This document shows positions 8,305 through 17,635 of a DNA stretch of 64,000 nucleotides, piece after piece. The notes beneath the pieces are model-generated. The model had not been told where the DNA came from. It did no database searches and was given only the letters and a program-made list of their open reading frames with translations. Made by a program: the position numbers and the translations under genes. Every line of letters begins with the position of its first letter. The first letter of the stretch is position 1. Origin of the DNA: Microbacterium sp. SORGH_AS_1204. Its GTDB lineage: Bacteria; Actinomycetota; Actinomycetes; Actinomycetales; Microbacteriaceae. The stretch spans positions 3,100,001 to 3,164,000 of the forward strand of contig NZ_JAUTBD010000001.1 in assembly GCF_030818935.1 (NCBI RefSeq). Direction: 5' to 3'.

Positions 8305-10824
8305 TCACAACCGCGGGTCGAGGGGCTCCGATTCGAGTGCGAGCACCGCGAACACCGCTTCGTGCACGCGCCACAGCGGCTCGCCGGCGGTGACGCGGCG
8401 CAGCGCCTCGATGCCGAGGGCGTACTCCCGCATCGCCAGCGAACGCTTGCGTGCCACGTCGCGGTCGCGCAGCCGCGCGATGTTGTCGGGGACGGTGTAG
8501 TCGGGGCCGTAGACGATGCGGAGGTACTCGCGACCTCGCACCTTGATCCCCGGCTGCGCGAGACCCTTCGCCGTGCGGGTGAGGTTGGCGAAGGGCTTCA
8601 CCACCATCCCCTCCCCGCCGGCGTCGGTCAGGCGCTCCCACCACGTCGTCGCGGCCTCTCGCGAGGCGACGTCGTTCAGATCCACGCGCACGCGCCCGGT
8701 CGCCATCATCAGGTCGGGCGCCGCCTGCGCCAGCCGATCGGCGATCGCGAGGTGCCAGCCGTGGTCGCGTTCCTCGAACGTCTCGCCTCCCGCCGCCAGC
8801 ACCTGGAACGGGGCGAATCGCACGGCATCCACGGGTCCGACGTATCGCCGGTAGGCCGCGCGGAAGCGATCGACGTCGTCGGCCCTGATGCGGGTGCGCT
8901 CGGCGAGCGCGGTGACGTCGATTCCGGATGCCACCGCCGCATCCAGCACGGTCGTCGCCGCCCGGGTGGCCGCGGTTCCCGCTGCGCCCACCGAGGCGAA
9001 CAGATCGCGGATCAGCGGCCCGGCCTTGGCCGACCAGGGCACGATCTCGCCGTCGAGCAGGATCCACTCCGCTTCCCGCTCGTCCCACACGCCGGCACGC
9101 TCAAGCGCGTCGTCCATGCGGGCGAGCATCGCGGACTCCTCATCCGCTCCGAAGAACGCCCGGCCGGTGCGGGTGTGGATGACACCGCGCCAGCCCTCGG
9201 GGGCGTCGAAGCGCGCCGGGTTCCGTGATACCAGCACTACGGCGCGCGAGCCCATGTGCTTCTCTTCGCAGATGACGTCGGTCACGCCGTGGTCGCGGAA
9301 CGCGGCGAACGCCTCGTCGGGGTGTTCGAGGAAGCCCTCCCGCGCCGACGTCGGCGGCGGCGACATGGTCGGCGGCAGGTAGGTGAGCCATCGGGGGTCG
9401 ATCGCCCAGCGACTCATCGTCTCGAGCCCGCCCGCCGCCTGCTGCTCCTTGATGCTCACGCGTCCGATCGTGCTCGTCTCGACGATCATCTTGCCGTGCA
9501 CGTCCACCAGCTGCAGGACCCCGGGAGGGCGCTGCGGCGCATCGGCGATGAGCGGGCGCACGGGTTCGTACCAGACCCGCTCGGCGGGGACCGACACCAC
9601 CTCGCGCTCGGGATAGCGCATCGCGCTCAGCGCCCCACCGAACACGCACCCCGTGTCGAGGCACGCCGTGTTGTTGATCCACTCGACCGACGGGACCGGG
9701 GTGTGGCCGTAGAGCACCACGGCGCGGCCGCGGTAGTCCTCCGCCCAGGGGTAGCGCACGGGCAGGCCGAACTCGTCGGTCTCGCCCGTCGTGTCGCCGT
9801 ACAGCGCGAAGGAACGCACGCGCCCCGACGCCCGTCCGTGATACTGCTCCTTCAAGCCCGCGTGGGCGACCACGAGGCGACCCTCGTCGAGCACGAGGTG
9901 CGAGACGAGCCCGTAACAGAACTCCGCCACCCGTTCCCGGAACTCCTCCGGTTCCGCCGCGAGCTGGGCGAGTGTCTCCGCGAGGCCATGGGTGGGCGTC
10001 ACGCGTGCTCCCCGCAAGGCGCGGACGAGTTTCGCCTCATGGTTGCCGGGAACGGCCAGAGCGCACCCGGATGCCACCATCCCCATCGCCAGACGCAAAA
10101 CGCCGACGACGTCGGGACCGCGGTCGACGAGGTCGCCGAGGAAGATCACGCGGCGCCCCTCCGGGTGCGTCGCATCGACGGCGCGGCCCTCGCCGTCGCG
10201 CACGATGTCGTACCCCAAGCGCCCGAGCAGGCTCTGCAGTTCGGCGAAGCAGCCGTGCACGTCGCCGATCGCATCGAACGGACCGCGCTCATCGGAACGG
10301 TCGTTCAAGAGGCGCGTGCGCTGGATTTCCGCAGCCGCCACCTCGTCGGTCGTCCGCAGGACGTGCACCTTTCGGAAGCCCTCCTTGCCGAGGTGCCGCA
10401 GCCCCCGCCGAAGCTGGTCCGACTGGCGCTTGACGACTCCCGGCGGGATGAGTCGGTCGGTGCGTTCGGCGTTGCGCGCGAGGCAGGTCGACTCCGGGAG
10501 GTCGAAGACGACGGCCACCGGCAGCAGGTCGTGCGCCTTCGCCAGCTCCACCAGGCGCCGGCGCGATTCGGGCTGCACGCTGGTGGCGTCGATCACCGTC
10601 AGCAGCCCTGCATCGAGACGCTTGCCCGCGACGTACTGCAGGGCGTCGAAGGCGGCCGACGTCGCGGACTGGTCCGCCTCGTCACCCGCGACGAGACCGC
10701 GGAACACATCGCTCGACAGCGTCTCGTAGGGCCCGAAGTGCGTCCGCGCGAAAGTGGACTTCCCCGAACCCGAGGCCCCCACGAGCACGACGAGGGAACG
10801 CTCGGGAATGTCGAGCACGCTCAT
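8305..10824 (-). CDS. pnkp: Polynucleotide kinase-phosphatase-adenylyltransferase for RNA repair
   Basis: An 839-residue three-domain enzyme of bacterial Pnkp type. The N-terminal kinase has the P-loop GASGSGKST (16-24). The central metallophosphoesterase has GDVHG (187-191), GDLVDRG (230-236), GNHE (260-263) and AHAGL (His321). The C-terminal ligase-like nucleotidyltransferase has EEKHMGS with the AMP-accepting Lys522. It heals and, together with Hen1, seals broken RNA such as ribotoxin-cut tRNAs. Its ATG (10822-10824) overlaps the hen1 stop as ATGA, so the two are translationally coupled. Length and domain order are those of characterised Pnkp, with no missing catalytic residue noticed. Confidence 0.95.
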   Translation of the reverse strand: MSVLDIPERSLVVLVGASGSGKSTFARTHFGPYETLSSDVFRGLVAGDEADQSATSAAFDALQYVAGKRLDAGLLTVIDATSVQPESRRRLVELAKAHDLLPVAVVFDLPESTCLARNAERTDRLIPPGVVKRQSDQLRRGLRHLGKEGFRKVHVLRTTDEVAAAEIQRTRLLNDRSDERGPFDAIGDVHGCFAELQSLLGRLGYDIVRDGEGRAVDATHPEGRRVIFLGDLVDRGPDVVGVLRLAMGMVASGCALAVPGNHEAKLVRALRGARVTPTHGLAETLAQLAAEPEEFRERVAEFCYGLVSHLVLDEGRLVVAHAGLKEQYHGRASGRVRSFALYGDTTGETDEFGLPVRYPWAEDYRGRAVVLYGHTPVPSVEWINNTACLDTGCVFGGALSAMRYPEREVVSVPAERVWYEPVRPLIADAPQRPPGVLQLVDVHGKMIVETSTIGRVSIKEQQAAGGLETMSRWAIDPRWLTYLPPTMSPPPTSAREGFLEHPDEAFAAFRDHGVTDVICEEKHMGSRAVVLVSRNPARFDAPEGWRGVIHTRTGRAFFGADEESAMLARMDDALERAGVWDEREAEWILLDGEIVPWSAKAGPLIRDLFASVGAAGTAATRAATTVLDAAVASGIDVTALAERTRIRADDVDRFRAAYRRYVGPVDAVRFAPFQVLAAGGETFEERDHGWHLAIADRLAQAAPDLMMATGRVRVDLNDVASREAATTWWERLTDAGGEGMVVKPFANLTRTAKGLAQPGIKVRGREYLRIVYGPDYTVPDNIARLRDRDVARKRSLAMREYALGIEALRRVTAGEPLWRVHEAVFAVLALESEPLDPRL

Positions 10825-12182
10825 GCCGCGGCCTCCCGTCTCAGCAGCGCCAGCTGGGTCGGCGCACCGTGCACCGGATGTTCTGGCCCCACCGGGCGGT
10901 ATTCCGCGGTGTATCCGTGCCGCGCGGCCGCCGCGTCCACCCATTCGCGGAACTCGGCGCGCGTCCATTCGAAGCGGTGGTCGTCATGGCGGAAGGCGCC
11001 GGTCGCCAGACCCGGATAGAGGGCGTTGTACTCCGCATTCGGGGTCGTCATGACGACCGACGCGGGAGCCGCGCCCGCGAGCACGGCGTCTTCCAGCGCG
11101 GACAGGCGCGATGGCTCGACGTGCTCGATGACCTCCATCAGCACCATCGCGTCGACGCCCCGCAGCCGATCGTCGCGGTAGAGCACCGACCCGTGCAGCA
11201 ATCGCAGGCGCTCCCGCTCGGCATCCGACGCCTGATCGAGGTGCAGCGCCCGCGCCGCCTGCTCCAGCGAACGCGCGGACACATCGACGCCGATGATCCG
11301 CGAGAACGAGCGGTCCTTCGCCAGCCGCGCGAGCAGAGCACCCTGCCCGCACCCCATGTCGACGACGGTGCGCGCCCCGACATCGGCGAGCGCCCGGATG
11401 ACGGCATCCGCCCGCGCGTGCCGGAGCGGTGTCGCCGGGGCCTCGGCATCCGCGTGCAGGGTCTGGGAGACGAGAGAACCGTGGTGCAGCAGATAGCGAC
11501 GCGTGATGAGCTCGCGCTCGGGGTGCGCGGGCAGCCACCCGTCGCCCGCACGCTCGAGCTTGGCGACCTCGTCGTCGCCGACCCAGTAGTGCTTCGCGTC
11601 GTCGAGCACCGGAAGCAGCACGTAGAGCTGCCGCAGGGCGTCGGCCAGGCGCACCCGGCCCGTGAGCGTGACGGAGCGGAATCGCGAGTCGCCCCACTCG
11701 GGGAAAGCCGGGTCGAGCGGGATCTGCGCGGATGCCACGTCCCAGCCGCACGGAGCGAACAGGCGCTCGAGCAGGTCGTCGTCGCCGCGGACCGAGACGA
11801 CCGGGATCTCGATGCGCAGCGGGATCGGTGACGCGGCGAGGTCGGGGTAGGAGTCGCTTCTTCCGATCATCGCGGTGCGGAAGACGGCGCCGATGGCCAC
11901 CGCGAGCATGCTCGAGGCGACGTACGGGCGGTCATTGACGTAATGGTCCAGCGCTCCGGCATCGCCGCGGAACCGCTTGTTGCGCACGAGGCCGACCGGG
12001 TCCACCTCGAGCATCATCGCGAACGTGCACCGCTCGGCGCGCGCCTCGGGCGCGAACACGTGGATGTCACCGACTGGCGCGGTGAAGGTCTGCGCGCGTG
12101 CGGGGTGCTTGTGCAGCAGGTATCCGAGAACGGTCGCGTCGGCATCGGAGCCGCCCGGCTCGTATGTCACGGTCAGCAGCAT
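10821..12182 (-). CDS. hen1: Hen1 RNA 3'-terminal ribose 2'-O-methyltransferase with N-terminal ligase-activating domain
   Basis: A 453-residue protein. The start is the ATG at 12180-12182 behind AAGAAGGA; the frame is open further upstream through the tRNA region but is not coding there. The N-terminal half (1-240) is the bacterial Hen1-L domain that activates Pnkp ligation. The C-terminal half is an S-adenosylmethionine methyltransferase: VDMGCGQG (274-281), IIGVDVSARSLEQA and the metal-binding EVIEH (350-354). It marks the repaired 3' end by 2'-O-methylation so the RNA resists being cut again at that site. It forms a two-gene operon with pnkp. Confidence 0.95.
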   Translation of the reverse strand: MLLTVTYEPGGSDADATVLGYLLHKHPARAQTFTAPVGDIHVFAPEARAERCTFAMMLEVDPVGLVRNKRFRGDAGALDHYVNDRPYVASSMLAVAIGAVFRTAMIGRSDSYPDLAASPIPLRIEIPVVSVRGDDDLLERLFAPCGWDVASAQIPLDPAFPEWGDSRFRSVTLTGRVRLADALRQLYVLLPVLDDAKHYWVGDDEVAKLERAGDGWLPAHPERELITRRYLLHHGSLVSQTLHADAEAPATPLRHARADAVIRALADVGARTVVDMGCGQGALLARLAKDRSFSRIIGVDVSARSLEQAARALHLDQASDAERERLRLLHGSVLYRDDRLRGVDAMVLMEVIEHVEPSRLSALEDAVLAGAAPASVVMTTPNAEYNALYPGLATGAFRHDDHRFEWTRAEFREWVDAAAARHGYTAEYRPVGPEHPVHGAPTQLALLRREAAA

Positions 12183-12344
12183 CGACGGGTCCTTCTTGCA
12201 CGCATGCGCCCACTGTACGAGGCGGCGCGGGGGCGGCGCGTCGGCGGGTGGCCGAGCACACGTGCAGATGCGGGTGGCCCGTCTGGTGGCCACGTGGTCG
12301 TTCCGCATCGACGGCACCGAATCGCTCACGCCGGACAGATGCGA

Positions 12345-12380
12345 CGAAGGCCCCGCATCCGTGAGGAGTCGGGGCCTTCG
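12345..12380 (-). terminator. Hairpin downstream of tRNA-Ser
   Basis: CGAAGGCCCCG (12345-12355) and CGGGGCCTTCG (12370-12380) form a perfect 11-bp stem with a 14-base loop, just past the 3' end of the minus-strand tRNA-Ser and before hen1. No T-run follows, which is common in GC-rich actinobacteria. Confidence 0.65.
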
Positions 12381-12386
12381 TGGTGG

Positions 12387-12473
12387 CGGTGACGGTGGGA
12401 TTTGAACCCACGGTAGGGGTGAACCTACACAACATTTCGAGTGTTGCACCTTCGGCCGCTCGGACACGTCACC
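12387..12473 (-). tRNA. tRNA-Ser (CGA anticodon)
   Basis: Read on the minus strand, the acceptor arms GGTGACG and CGTCACC pair perfectly; an anticodon loop ACTCGAAAT gives anticodon CGA, reading UCG. A long variable arm, as in all serine tRNAs, precedes the T-arm (GGGTTCAAATCCC). The discriminator is G, and CCA appears encoded at 12384-12386. UCG is a frequent serine codon at this GC content. Confidence 0.95.
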
Positions 12474-12600
12474 GCCGGAAAGCTTACGACACATCGGCGG
12501 ATGCCGCGAATCCGCGGCCGCAGCGAGCCTGCGGCATCCATTCGTCCACCGTCGAACGACCACACTGGAGGCCGCTCGCGGCCGCTGCCAGGATCGAGCC

Positions 12601-13554
12601 ATGAGCGTGATCGAGAACTCCAAGCTGACGGTCGTGGGAGCGGGAAGCGTGGGGGCGAGCGTCGCGTACGCCGCGCTCATCCGCGGCTCGGCACGACACG
12701 TCGCGCTCTACGACATCGCGACCGACAAAGTCGAGGCCGAGGTGCTCGACCTCGCCCACGGCACGCAGTTCACCGGGTCGAGCGACATCCTCGGCGGCAG
12801 CGACGTGTCGGTCGCCGAGGGCTCGCACGTCGTCGTCATCACCGCCGGCGCGAAGCAGAACCCCGGCCAGACCCGCACCGAGCTGGCGTCGACCAATGCC
12901 CGCATCATCAGCGACATGATGCCGAAACTGCTCGAGGTCGCCCCGAACGCCGTCTACGTCATCGTCACCAACCCGTGCGACGTGCTGACCGTGCTGGCGC
13001 AGGAAGCGACCGGGCTGCCCACCCGTCGCATCTTCGCCTCGGGCACCGTGCTCGACACCTCGCGCCTGCGGTGGAAGATCGCGCAGCGGGCCGGCGTCGC
13101 CACCTCCAGCGTGCACGCCTGGATCGTCGGCGAACACGGCGACACCGAATTTCCGCTCTGGTCGACCGCCACGATCGGCTCGGTGCCCATCACGGAGTTC
13201 GACCTGCCCGACGGCTCGCGCTTCGACCAGGACGAATTGGATGCCATCGCCGTCGACGTCCGCGACGCGGCGTACAAGGTGATCAAGGGCAAGGGCGCGA
13301 CGAACTACGCCATCGGCCTGTCGAGCGCCCGCATCGTCGAGGCGATCCTGCGCGACGAGCACGCGATCCTGCCCGTCAGCACCGTGCTGCACGGCTTCCA
13401 CGGCATCGACGGCATGGCTCTGTCGGTGCCGTCGATCGTGAGCGCGACGGGGGCCGTCCCCGTCGCCGGCACCCCGTTCTCCGACGGCGAGATCACGTCG
13501 CTCCGCCGCTCCGCCGACGCGCTCACCCGGGTGGCGGACGCCCTGCGCGACTGA
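12601..13554 (+). CDS. ldh: L-lactate dehydrogenase
   Basis: A 317-residue NAD-dependent enzyme interconverting pyruvate and L-lactate in the cytosol. It has the Rossmann motif GAGSVG (13-18), the mobile-loop sequence [11 protein letters not shown] with Gln86 (the residue that favours lactate over malate dehydrogenase) and Arg92, Asp152/Arg155 in LDTSRLRW, and proton-relay His179 in GEHGD. Length is typical. It stands alone, divergent from the tRNA-Ser/hen1 side. Confidence 0.95.
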   Translation: MSVIENSKLTVVGAGSVGASVAYAALIRGSARHVALYDIATDKVEAEVLDLAHGTQFTGSSDILGGSDVSVAEGSHVVVITAGAKQNPGQTRTELASTNARIISDMMPKLLEVAPNAVYVIVTNPCDVLTVLAQEATGLPTRRIFASGTVLDTSRLRWKIAQRAGVATSSVHAWIVGEHGDTEFPLWSTATIGSVPITEFDLPDGSRFDQDELDAIAVDVRDAAYKVIKGKGATNYAIGLSSARIVEAILRDEHAILPVSTVLHGFHGIDGMALSVPSIVSATGAVPVAGTPFSDGEITSLRRSADALTRVADALRD

Positions 13555-13824
13555 CCGACCGCGTTCGGCGGGCTGCGCGGCTGAACCGACGGGCGTCCGA
13601 CGCGCTGCGCGGCCGCACGGCCTCACGCACCCGGCGGGGGCGGAAGGGCCCCTCGCCGCGCGGCGCGAGCGCAGGGAGCGGCGGTCTGTGCGCGACAAAC
13701 GCGTCTCGCGTTCGCAAACGCTTCGACGCGGCGTTTGCCCGCGCCGCTGCCGTTTCTCGACGCGGATCGTGGATGCCGGCATCCCGGCGCGGGCGATGTC
13801 GGAGGCCCCGCGTAGCCTGAACCC
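13555..13824. other. Intergenic gap ldh-radA with a hairpin
   Basis: 270 bases without a credible gene. GCAAACGC (13714-13721) and GCGTTTGC (13731-13738) form a perfect 8-bp stem with a 9-base loop, which could be the ldh terminator or part of the radA leader. The rest is low-complexity GC-rich sequence. Confidence 0.5.
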
Positions 13825-15192
13825 ATGGCATCCCGACGTCCCGCTGCGGCCCCCGCTCCCTACCGCTGCACCGAGTGCGGGTGGACGACGCTGAAGTGGG
13901 TCGGGCGCTGCGGCGAGTGCCAGTCGTGGGGCACCGTGGTCGAGGCGGCAGAGCAGACCGGCATCGTCCGTTCGATCGTGCCCGTGGCACCGGGAGCTGC
14001 TCGGGCAGCCCGTCGCATCACCGAGATCGACACGCAAGACGCCCCGCGTCGCACAAGCGGCGTCGGTGAGTTCGACCGAGTCTTGGGCGGCGGCATCGTG
14101 CCGGGTGCGGCGATCCTGCTGAGCGGCGAGCCGGGCGTGGGCAAGTCCACGCTGCTGCTCGAGGTCGCGGCCCAGAGTGCCCGCGCCGGCCGCCGTGTGC
14201 TCTACGCCAGCGGCGAGGAGTCCGCGGCCCAGGTGCGCCTGCGCGCCGAGCGCACCGGAGCGCTGCACGACGAGCTCTTCCTCGCGGCCGAAACCGACCT
14301 CGCGACGATCCTCGGCCACATCGACCAGGTCGAGCCGGGGCTGCTCATCGTCGACTCGGTGCAGACGGTGTCGTCAGCCCACAGCGATGGCGCGGCGGGG
14401 CAGCCCGCGCAGGTACGCGAGGTGGCGTCGGCGCTGATCCGCGTGGCGAAAGAACGCGGCCTGCCCGTCATCATCGTCGGTCACGTCACGAAAGACGGCT
14501 CGATCGCCGGGCCTCGCATCCTCGAGCACCTCGTCGACGTGGTCTGCCATTTCGAGGGCGATCGGCAGACGTCGCTGCGCTTCGTGCGCGCGCTCAAGAA
14601 CCGCTTCGGGCCCACTGACGAGGTCGGGTGCTTCGACATGACCGGCACGGGTATCGCCGAGGTCGCCGACCCCAGTGCCCTGTTCCTCGGCCACGGCGAG
14701 CCCGAGCCGGGCACGTGCGTCACCATCGCGATGGAGGGCCGTCGTGCGCTGCCGGTCGAGATCCAGGCGCTCGCGGTGCGGCAGACCGCGCCCAACCCCC
14801 GGCGCATCGTGAACGGCGTCGACTCTTCACGGGTCGCGATGGTGCTCGCCGTGCTCGAGAGCCGCATGGGGCTGACGCTCTCCGACCGCGACGTCTACGT
14901 CTCGACCGTGGGCGGGGTGCGCCTGGTCGAGCCGGCCGCCGACCTGGCGATCGCGATCGCGGTGGCCAATGCGGTGAAGAACCGCAAGGTGTCGAAGCGA
15001 CTCGCCGCGATCGGCGAGCTCACGCTCACCGGCGAGATCCGCAACGTCACGCAGGCCGCTCAACGCGCGTCAGAAGCAAAGCGCCTCGGCTACCACACGG
15101 TGCTCGACGCCTCATCTCGCAAGCTCGCGCAGGCTTTGAACGAACTACAGGTGCGCGGCGTGCCCCGCGACGACAGCGAGCCCGGGTTCTGA
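13825..15192 (+). CDS. radA: DNA repair protein RadA
   Basis: A 455-residue RecA-like helicase that drives branch migration during recombination. Domains in order: N-terminal four-cysteine zinc finger (Cys15, 18, 29, 32; CTEC...CGEC), RecA-type ATPase with Walker A GEPGVGKST (101-109), the RadA-specific KNRFG motif (258-262), and a C-terminal Lon-protease-like domain (GVRLVEPAADLAIAIAVANA) used as scaffold. Length is normal. In many actinobacteria disA follows radA; here it does not. Confidence 0.96.
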   Translation: MASRRPAAAPAPYRCTECGWTTLKWVGRCGECQSWGTVVEAAEQTGIVRSIVPVAPGAARAARRITEIDTQDAPRRTSGVGEFDRVLGGGIVPGAAILLSGEPGVGKSTLLLEVAAQSARAGRRVLYASGEESAAQVRLRAERTGALHDELFLAAETDLATILGHIDQVEPGLLIVDSVQTVSSAHSDGAAGQPAQVREVASALIRVAKERGLPVIIVGHVTKDGSIAGPRILEHLVDVVCHFEGDRQTSLRFVRALKNRFGPTDEVGCFDMTGTGIAEVADPSALFLGHGEPEPGTCVTIAMEGRRALPVEIQALAVRQTAPNPRRIVNGVDSSRVAMVLAVLESRMGLTLSDRDVYVSTVGGVRLVEPAADLAIAIAVANAVKNRKVSKRLAAIGELTLTGEIRNVTQAAQRASEAKRLGYHTVLDASSRKLAQALNELQVRGVPRDDSEPGF

Positions 15193-15538
15193 AACGCCCG
15201 GAAGCTGTGGTCCGACCATCCGCCGGCCCGCACCCGCGCGATCAGCGGCCGGGAGGAGCCGACCGGCGACGGCGGTGGGGGGATGTCATCCCCAGGACAG
15301 CGGGGATGACAAGTCCGGCGGCGCACACAGCACCGGCGATCAGGTACTCCATGCACCCGAGTCTTACACGCGGTTCTCACCCGCGCGACTTTCTTTCTTC
15401 ACCCGCGAAAGACCTGAACCGCGCAGGCGAGGCCGCGGTCATTCATCAGGGCCGCGCGCGACGCGCGACCCTCCCTCGACTCCCGCCGCGCCCACGGGCC
15501 TTCTCAGGCGGCCGGTGAGCGCAACGCAGGGCCGCACG
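15193..15538. other. 346-base gene-free gap after radA
   Basis: No coding signal on either strand. Besides the stem-loop annotated at 15284-15311 there is an overlapping 15-bp palindrome, GGGGATG-T-CATCCCC (15279-15293). The rest has no recognisable element. Confidence 0.55.
15284..15311 (+). terminator. Stem-loop downstream of radA
   Basis: TGTCATCCCC (15284-15293) and GGGGATGACA (15302-15311) form a perfect 10-bp stem with an 8-base loop, 92 bases past the radA stop. It could end radA transcription, though the alternative overlapping fold at 15279-15293 hints at a switch-like or repeat element. Confidence 0.45.
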
Positions 15539-15949
15539 TCAGGCGTCGAGCGCGGCGATCAGATCGGCCGGTGCAGCCTGGATCGGGTGCGGGCCCGCGA
15601 TGTCGATGAACACCGTGGTGATGGCATCCTGATGCGCCCCGAGGAACGCACGCAGCCACTGCGGTGACTGCAGCGCCACGTGTGGGGGGAGCGTCTCGGG
15701 CTTGTGCGCCGCGTCGCTGAATAGCAGGAGAGCGACCTGCCCGTTGTTCGGGTCGCGATAGGTCCAGACCTCGCCGACGCTGAGGGGGTCGTCGGCATCG
15801 CCCGGTGTCATCAGGGGAACCACGGTGGGCCCGTGACGCAGAGCGAAGGCGATCGCGGCCATGTCCTGGGTCTGCAGCGCGTCGGTCAGGGCGGTGTTCT
15901 TGAAGTCCATGTCGAGCTTCTTCCCCTTGCGCTTCTTGCCTGCGGCCAT
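15539..15949 (-). CDS. Small SseB-like domain protein
   Basis: A 136-residue protein beginning MAAGKKRKGKKLDMDFKNTALTDAL. The central part (VPLMTPGDADD, VWTYRDPNNGQVALLLFSDA, then VFIDIAGPHPIQAAPADLIAALDA) resembles the N-terminal SseB domain found in many small actinobacterial proteins of unknown role. There is no signal peptide or membrane helix, so it should be cytoplasmic. It converges on radA across a 346-base gap. The family call rests on general pattern and is only moderately secure. Confidence 0.6.
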   Translation of the reverse strand: MAAGKKRKGKKLDMDFKNTALTDALQTQDMAAIAFALRHGPTVVPLMTPGDADDPLSVGEVWTYRDPNNGQVALLLFSDAAHKPETLPPHVALQSPQWLRAFLGAHQDAITTVFIDIAGPHPIQAAPADLIAALDA

Positions 15950-16039
15950 CTTCTGAGCCTAACCGCGGGGGCGGTCCGGCGCCGCGGGGCTGCGGCGGCC
16001 GTCCGGCGTCCAGACCCGCGCGCGCGACGGCGCACCACT

Positions 16040-16235
16040 GCCGACGGGAGGAGATGCGAGCACGGGAGGACGCCAACGCGTGCGAACGCCCTCCGCCCGC
16101 CCCAACTCCTCCCCCGGCCACGGCGCCGCGACAACGCGCCGGCGCCGACGGGAGGAGATGCGAGAACGGGAGGACGGACCGCGGTGCAAACACCCTCCGC
16201 CCGCCCAAACTCCTCCCCCGGCCACGGCGCCGCGT
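16040..16235. repeat. Two tandem copies of a 104-bp intergenic element
   Basis: Copy 1 starts at 16040 and copy 2 at 16144. Both open with GCCGACGGGAGGAGATGCG and close with AACTCCTCCCCCGGCCACGG; the middle differs. Within each copy GGGAGGAG (16046-16053 in copy 1) pairs with CTCCTCCC (16106-16113), so each unit can fold into a long hairpin. It fills the gap between the SseB-like gene and the next unknown gene and contains no credible coding sequence. Confidence 0.8.
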
Positions 16236-16248
16236 CAGCGGCGATGCA

Positions 16249-16917
16249 TCACTGCAGCACGAACGACGCAGTCCCCGCCGACGGGATGCCGCCGATCGAC
16301 ACGCTCAGGTGGTACGTGGCACCGCCGCCCGGGGCGTACGGGCGTTCGCCGTCGCACGTGCTCACCGACGACCGCGTCCGATCCCAGGTGAGGGGCGACG
16401 AGCTGGTGACGACCTGTCCCGCGGCGAGGGTCACCTCCATGTCGCTCGGCTCCGACTGGCAGTCGGTCGAGCGCCACCACACGTCCGTACCGCTGGTGAC
16501 CGTGAACGATTGCGCGCTCGTGCCGACGTTCATCGTGCAGGGGTTCGCCGACGTGTTCGTCAGGCGGATGGACAACTGCGGGTTCTCGCCCTGCGCGTAC
16601 TCCGCCTTGTTGGAGAGCGCCTCGACGGTGATGCTTCCCGCGGTGCACTCGACAGGTCCCGATGGGACGCTCGGCGTCGGTGTCGCCGTCGGCGCGGCCG
16701 ACGACGTGGGAGAAGCGGCAGTCGCGGTCGACGAAGTCGAGGGAGCGGGCGAGGATGGCGAGGATGTCGGGGCGGCGGTCGGTGCGACACGCCAGGGCGG
16801 AGCCGCGACGAGCCACACGACGAGGCCGATCACGAGCAGGGCGAGCAGCCCTGCCGCAAGACGACGTCGACGATAGACCGCCGGGGACTGCCTCCGCCTA
16901 CGGGGGGCATCGGTCAT
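16249..16917 (-). CDS. Single-pass membrane protein with Ser/Thr/Pro linker and extracytoplasmic domain, unknown function
   Basis: 222 residues from the ATG at 16915-16917 (MTDAPRRRR). A basic N-terminus and one membrane helix (about 22-42) are followed by a roughly 45-residue linker of Pro/Ser/Thr/Ala, then a beta-rich domain with four Cys (VECTAGSITVEAL, TNTSANPCTMNVGTSAQSFTVTSG, WWRSTDCQ, VSTCDGERPYAPGG). The architecture suggests a cell-surface sensor or binding domain held beyond the wall by the linker. I do not recognise the family. The frame extends 13 codons further upstream, but a GGAA site supports this start. Confidence 0.65.
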   Translation of the reverse strand: MTDAPRRRRQSPAVYRRRRLAAGLLALLVIGLVVWLVAAPPWRVAPTAAPTSSPSSPAPSTSSTATAASPTSSAAPTATPTPSVPSGPVECTAGSITVEALSNKAEYAQGENPQLSIRLTNTSANPCTMNVGTSAQSFTVTSGTDVWWRSTDCQSEPSDMEVTLAAGQVVTSSSPLTWDRTRSSVSTCDGERPYAPGGGATYHLSVSIGGIPSAGTASFVLQ

Positions 16918-16995
16918 GCTTCCAGGGTAGGCGTCCCGGCCGTGACGATTCTCCACGGCACGGGTGCCGCCCGCCGGGGCGGCGCCGCGCTGCCC

Positions 16996-17505
16996 TCAGA
17001 GGACTTTGAGCATGCGCGTATTGCCCAGGGTGTTGGGCTTCACGTGCGCGAGGTCGAGGAACTCCGCGACGCCCTCGTCGGGGCTGCGAACGAGCTGCGA
17101 ATACACATCCGGCGGCACCACCTGCTCGCCGATCTCCGAGAAGCCCCTGCGGGTGAAGAAGTCGACCTCGAAGGTGAGGCAGAACAGCCGCGACACCCCG
17201 AGCTCTCGGGCGCGTTCTTCGAGCGTCTCGACGATCGCCTTCCCGACACCGTGGTGCAGCCAATCGTCGTGCACGATGAGGGTGCGGATCTCGCCCAGGT
17301 CTTCCCACATGATGTGCAGCGCACCGCATCCGATGACGACGCCGTCGACTTCCGCCACGACGAACTGCTGCACCGAGCCGTAGAGCACGACGAGGTCTTT
17401 GCCGAGAAGGATGCGCTTCTGCACGAACGGCTCGAGGAGCTCGTGGATGCGTCGCACGTCGGCGGTGCCGGCGGAGCGGACGACGAACGGCGCGGGAGAA
17501 GTCAT
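16996..17505 (-). CDS. argA: Amino-acid N-acetyltransferase, short actinobacterial N-acetylglutamate synthase type
   Basis: A 169-residue GNAT enzyme that would acetylate glutamate with acetyl-CoA, the first step of arginine synthesis. It resembles the single-domain actinobacterial enzyme: VRRIHELLEPFVQKRILLGKDLVVLY, VIGCGALHIMWEDLGEIRTLIV, then the acetyl-CoA loop DDWLHHGVGKAIVETLEERARELG and LTFEVDFFTRRGF. It lacks the amino-acid-kinase domain of classical ArgA, as expected for this group. It is monocistronic here, between the unknown membrane protein and clpC. Confidence 0.85.
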   Translation of the reverse strand: MTSPAPFVVRSAGTADVRRIHELLEPFVQKRILLGKDLVVLYGSVQQFVVAEVDGVVIGCGALHIMWEDLGEIRTLIVHDDWLHHGVGKAIVETLEERARELGVSRLFCLTFEVDFFTRRGFSEIGEQVVPPDVYSQLVRSPDEGVAEFLDLAHVKPNTLGNTRMLKVL

Positions 17506-17635
17506 CGTCCCAGCGTACGCCGCGGGGCCCCTGCGCCCCGCCGAGATCGCTCGCCGTTGCCGAGATCACGGAGTATCGCCGTGAACCGCCGGTCCGCTCG
17601 GCACTGGCCGGTCATCCCAGCCCCGAGCGCACAGA

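Noticed and set aside
16040..16235. CRISPR array
   Set aside because: Only two copies, 104-bp period, and the repeats are not short and evenly spaced; no cas genes nearby.
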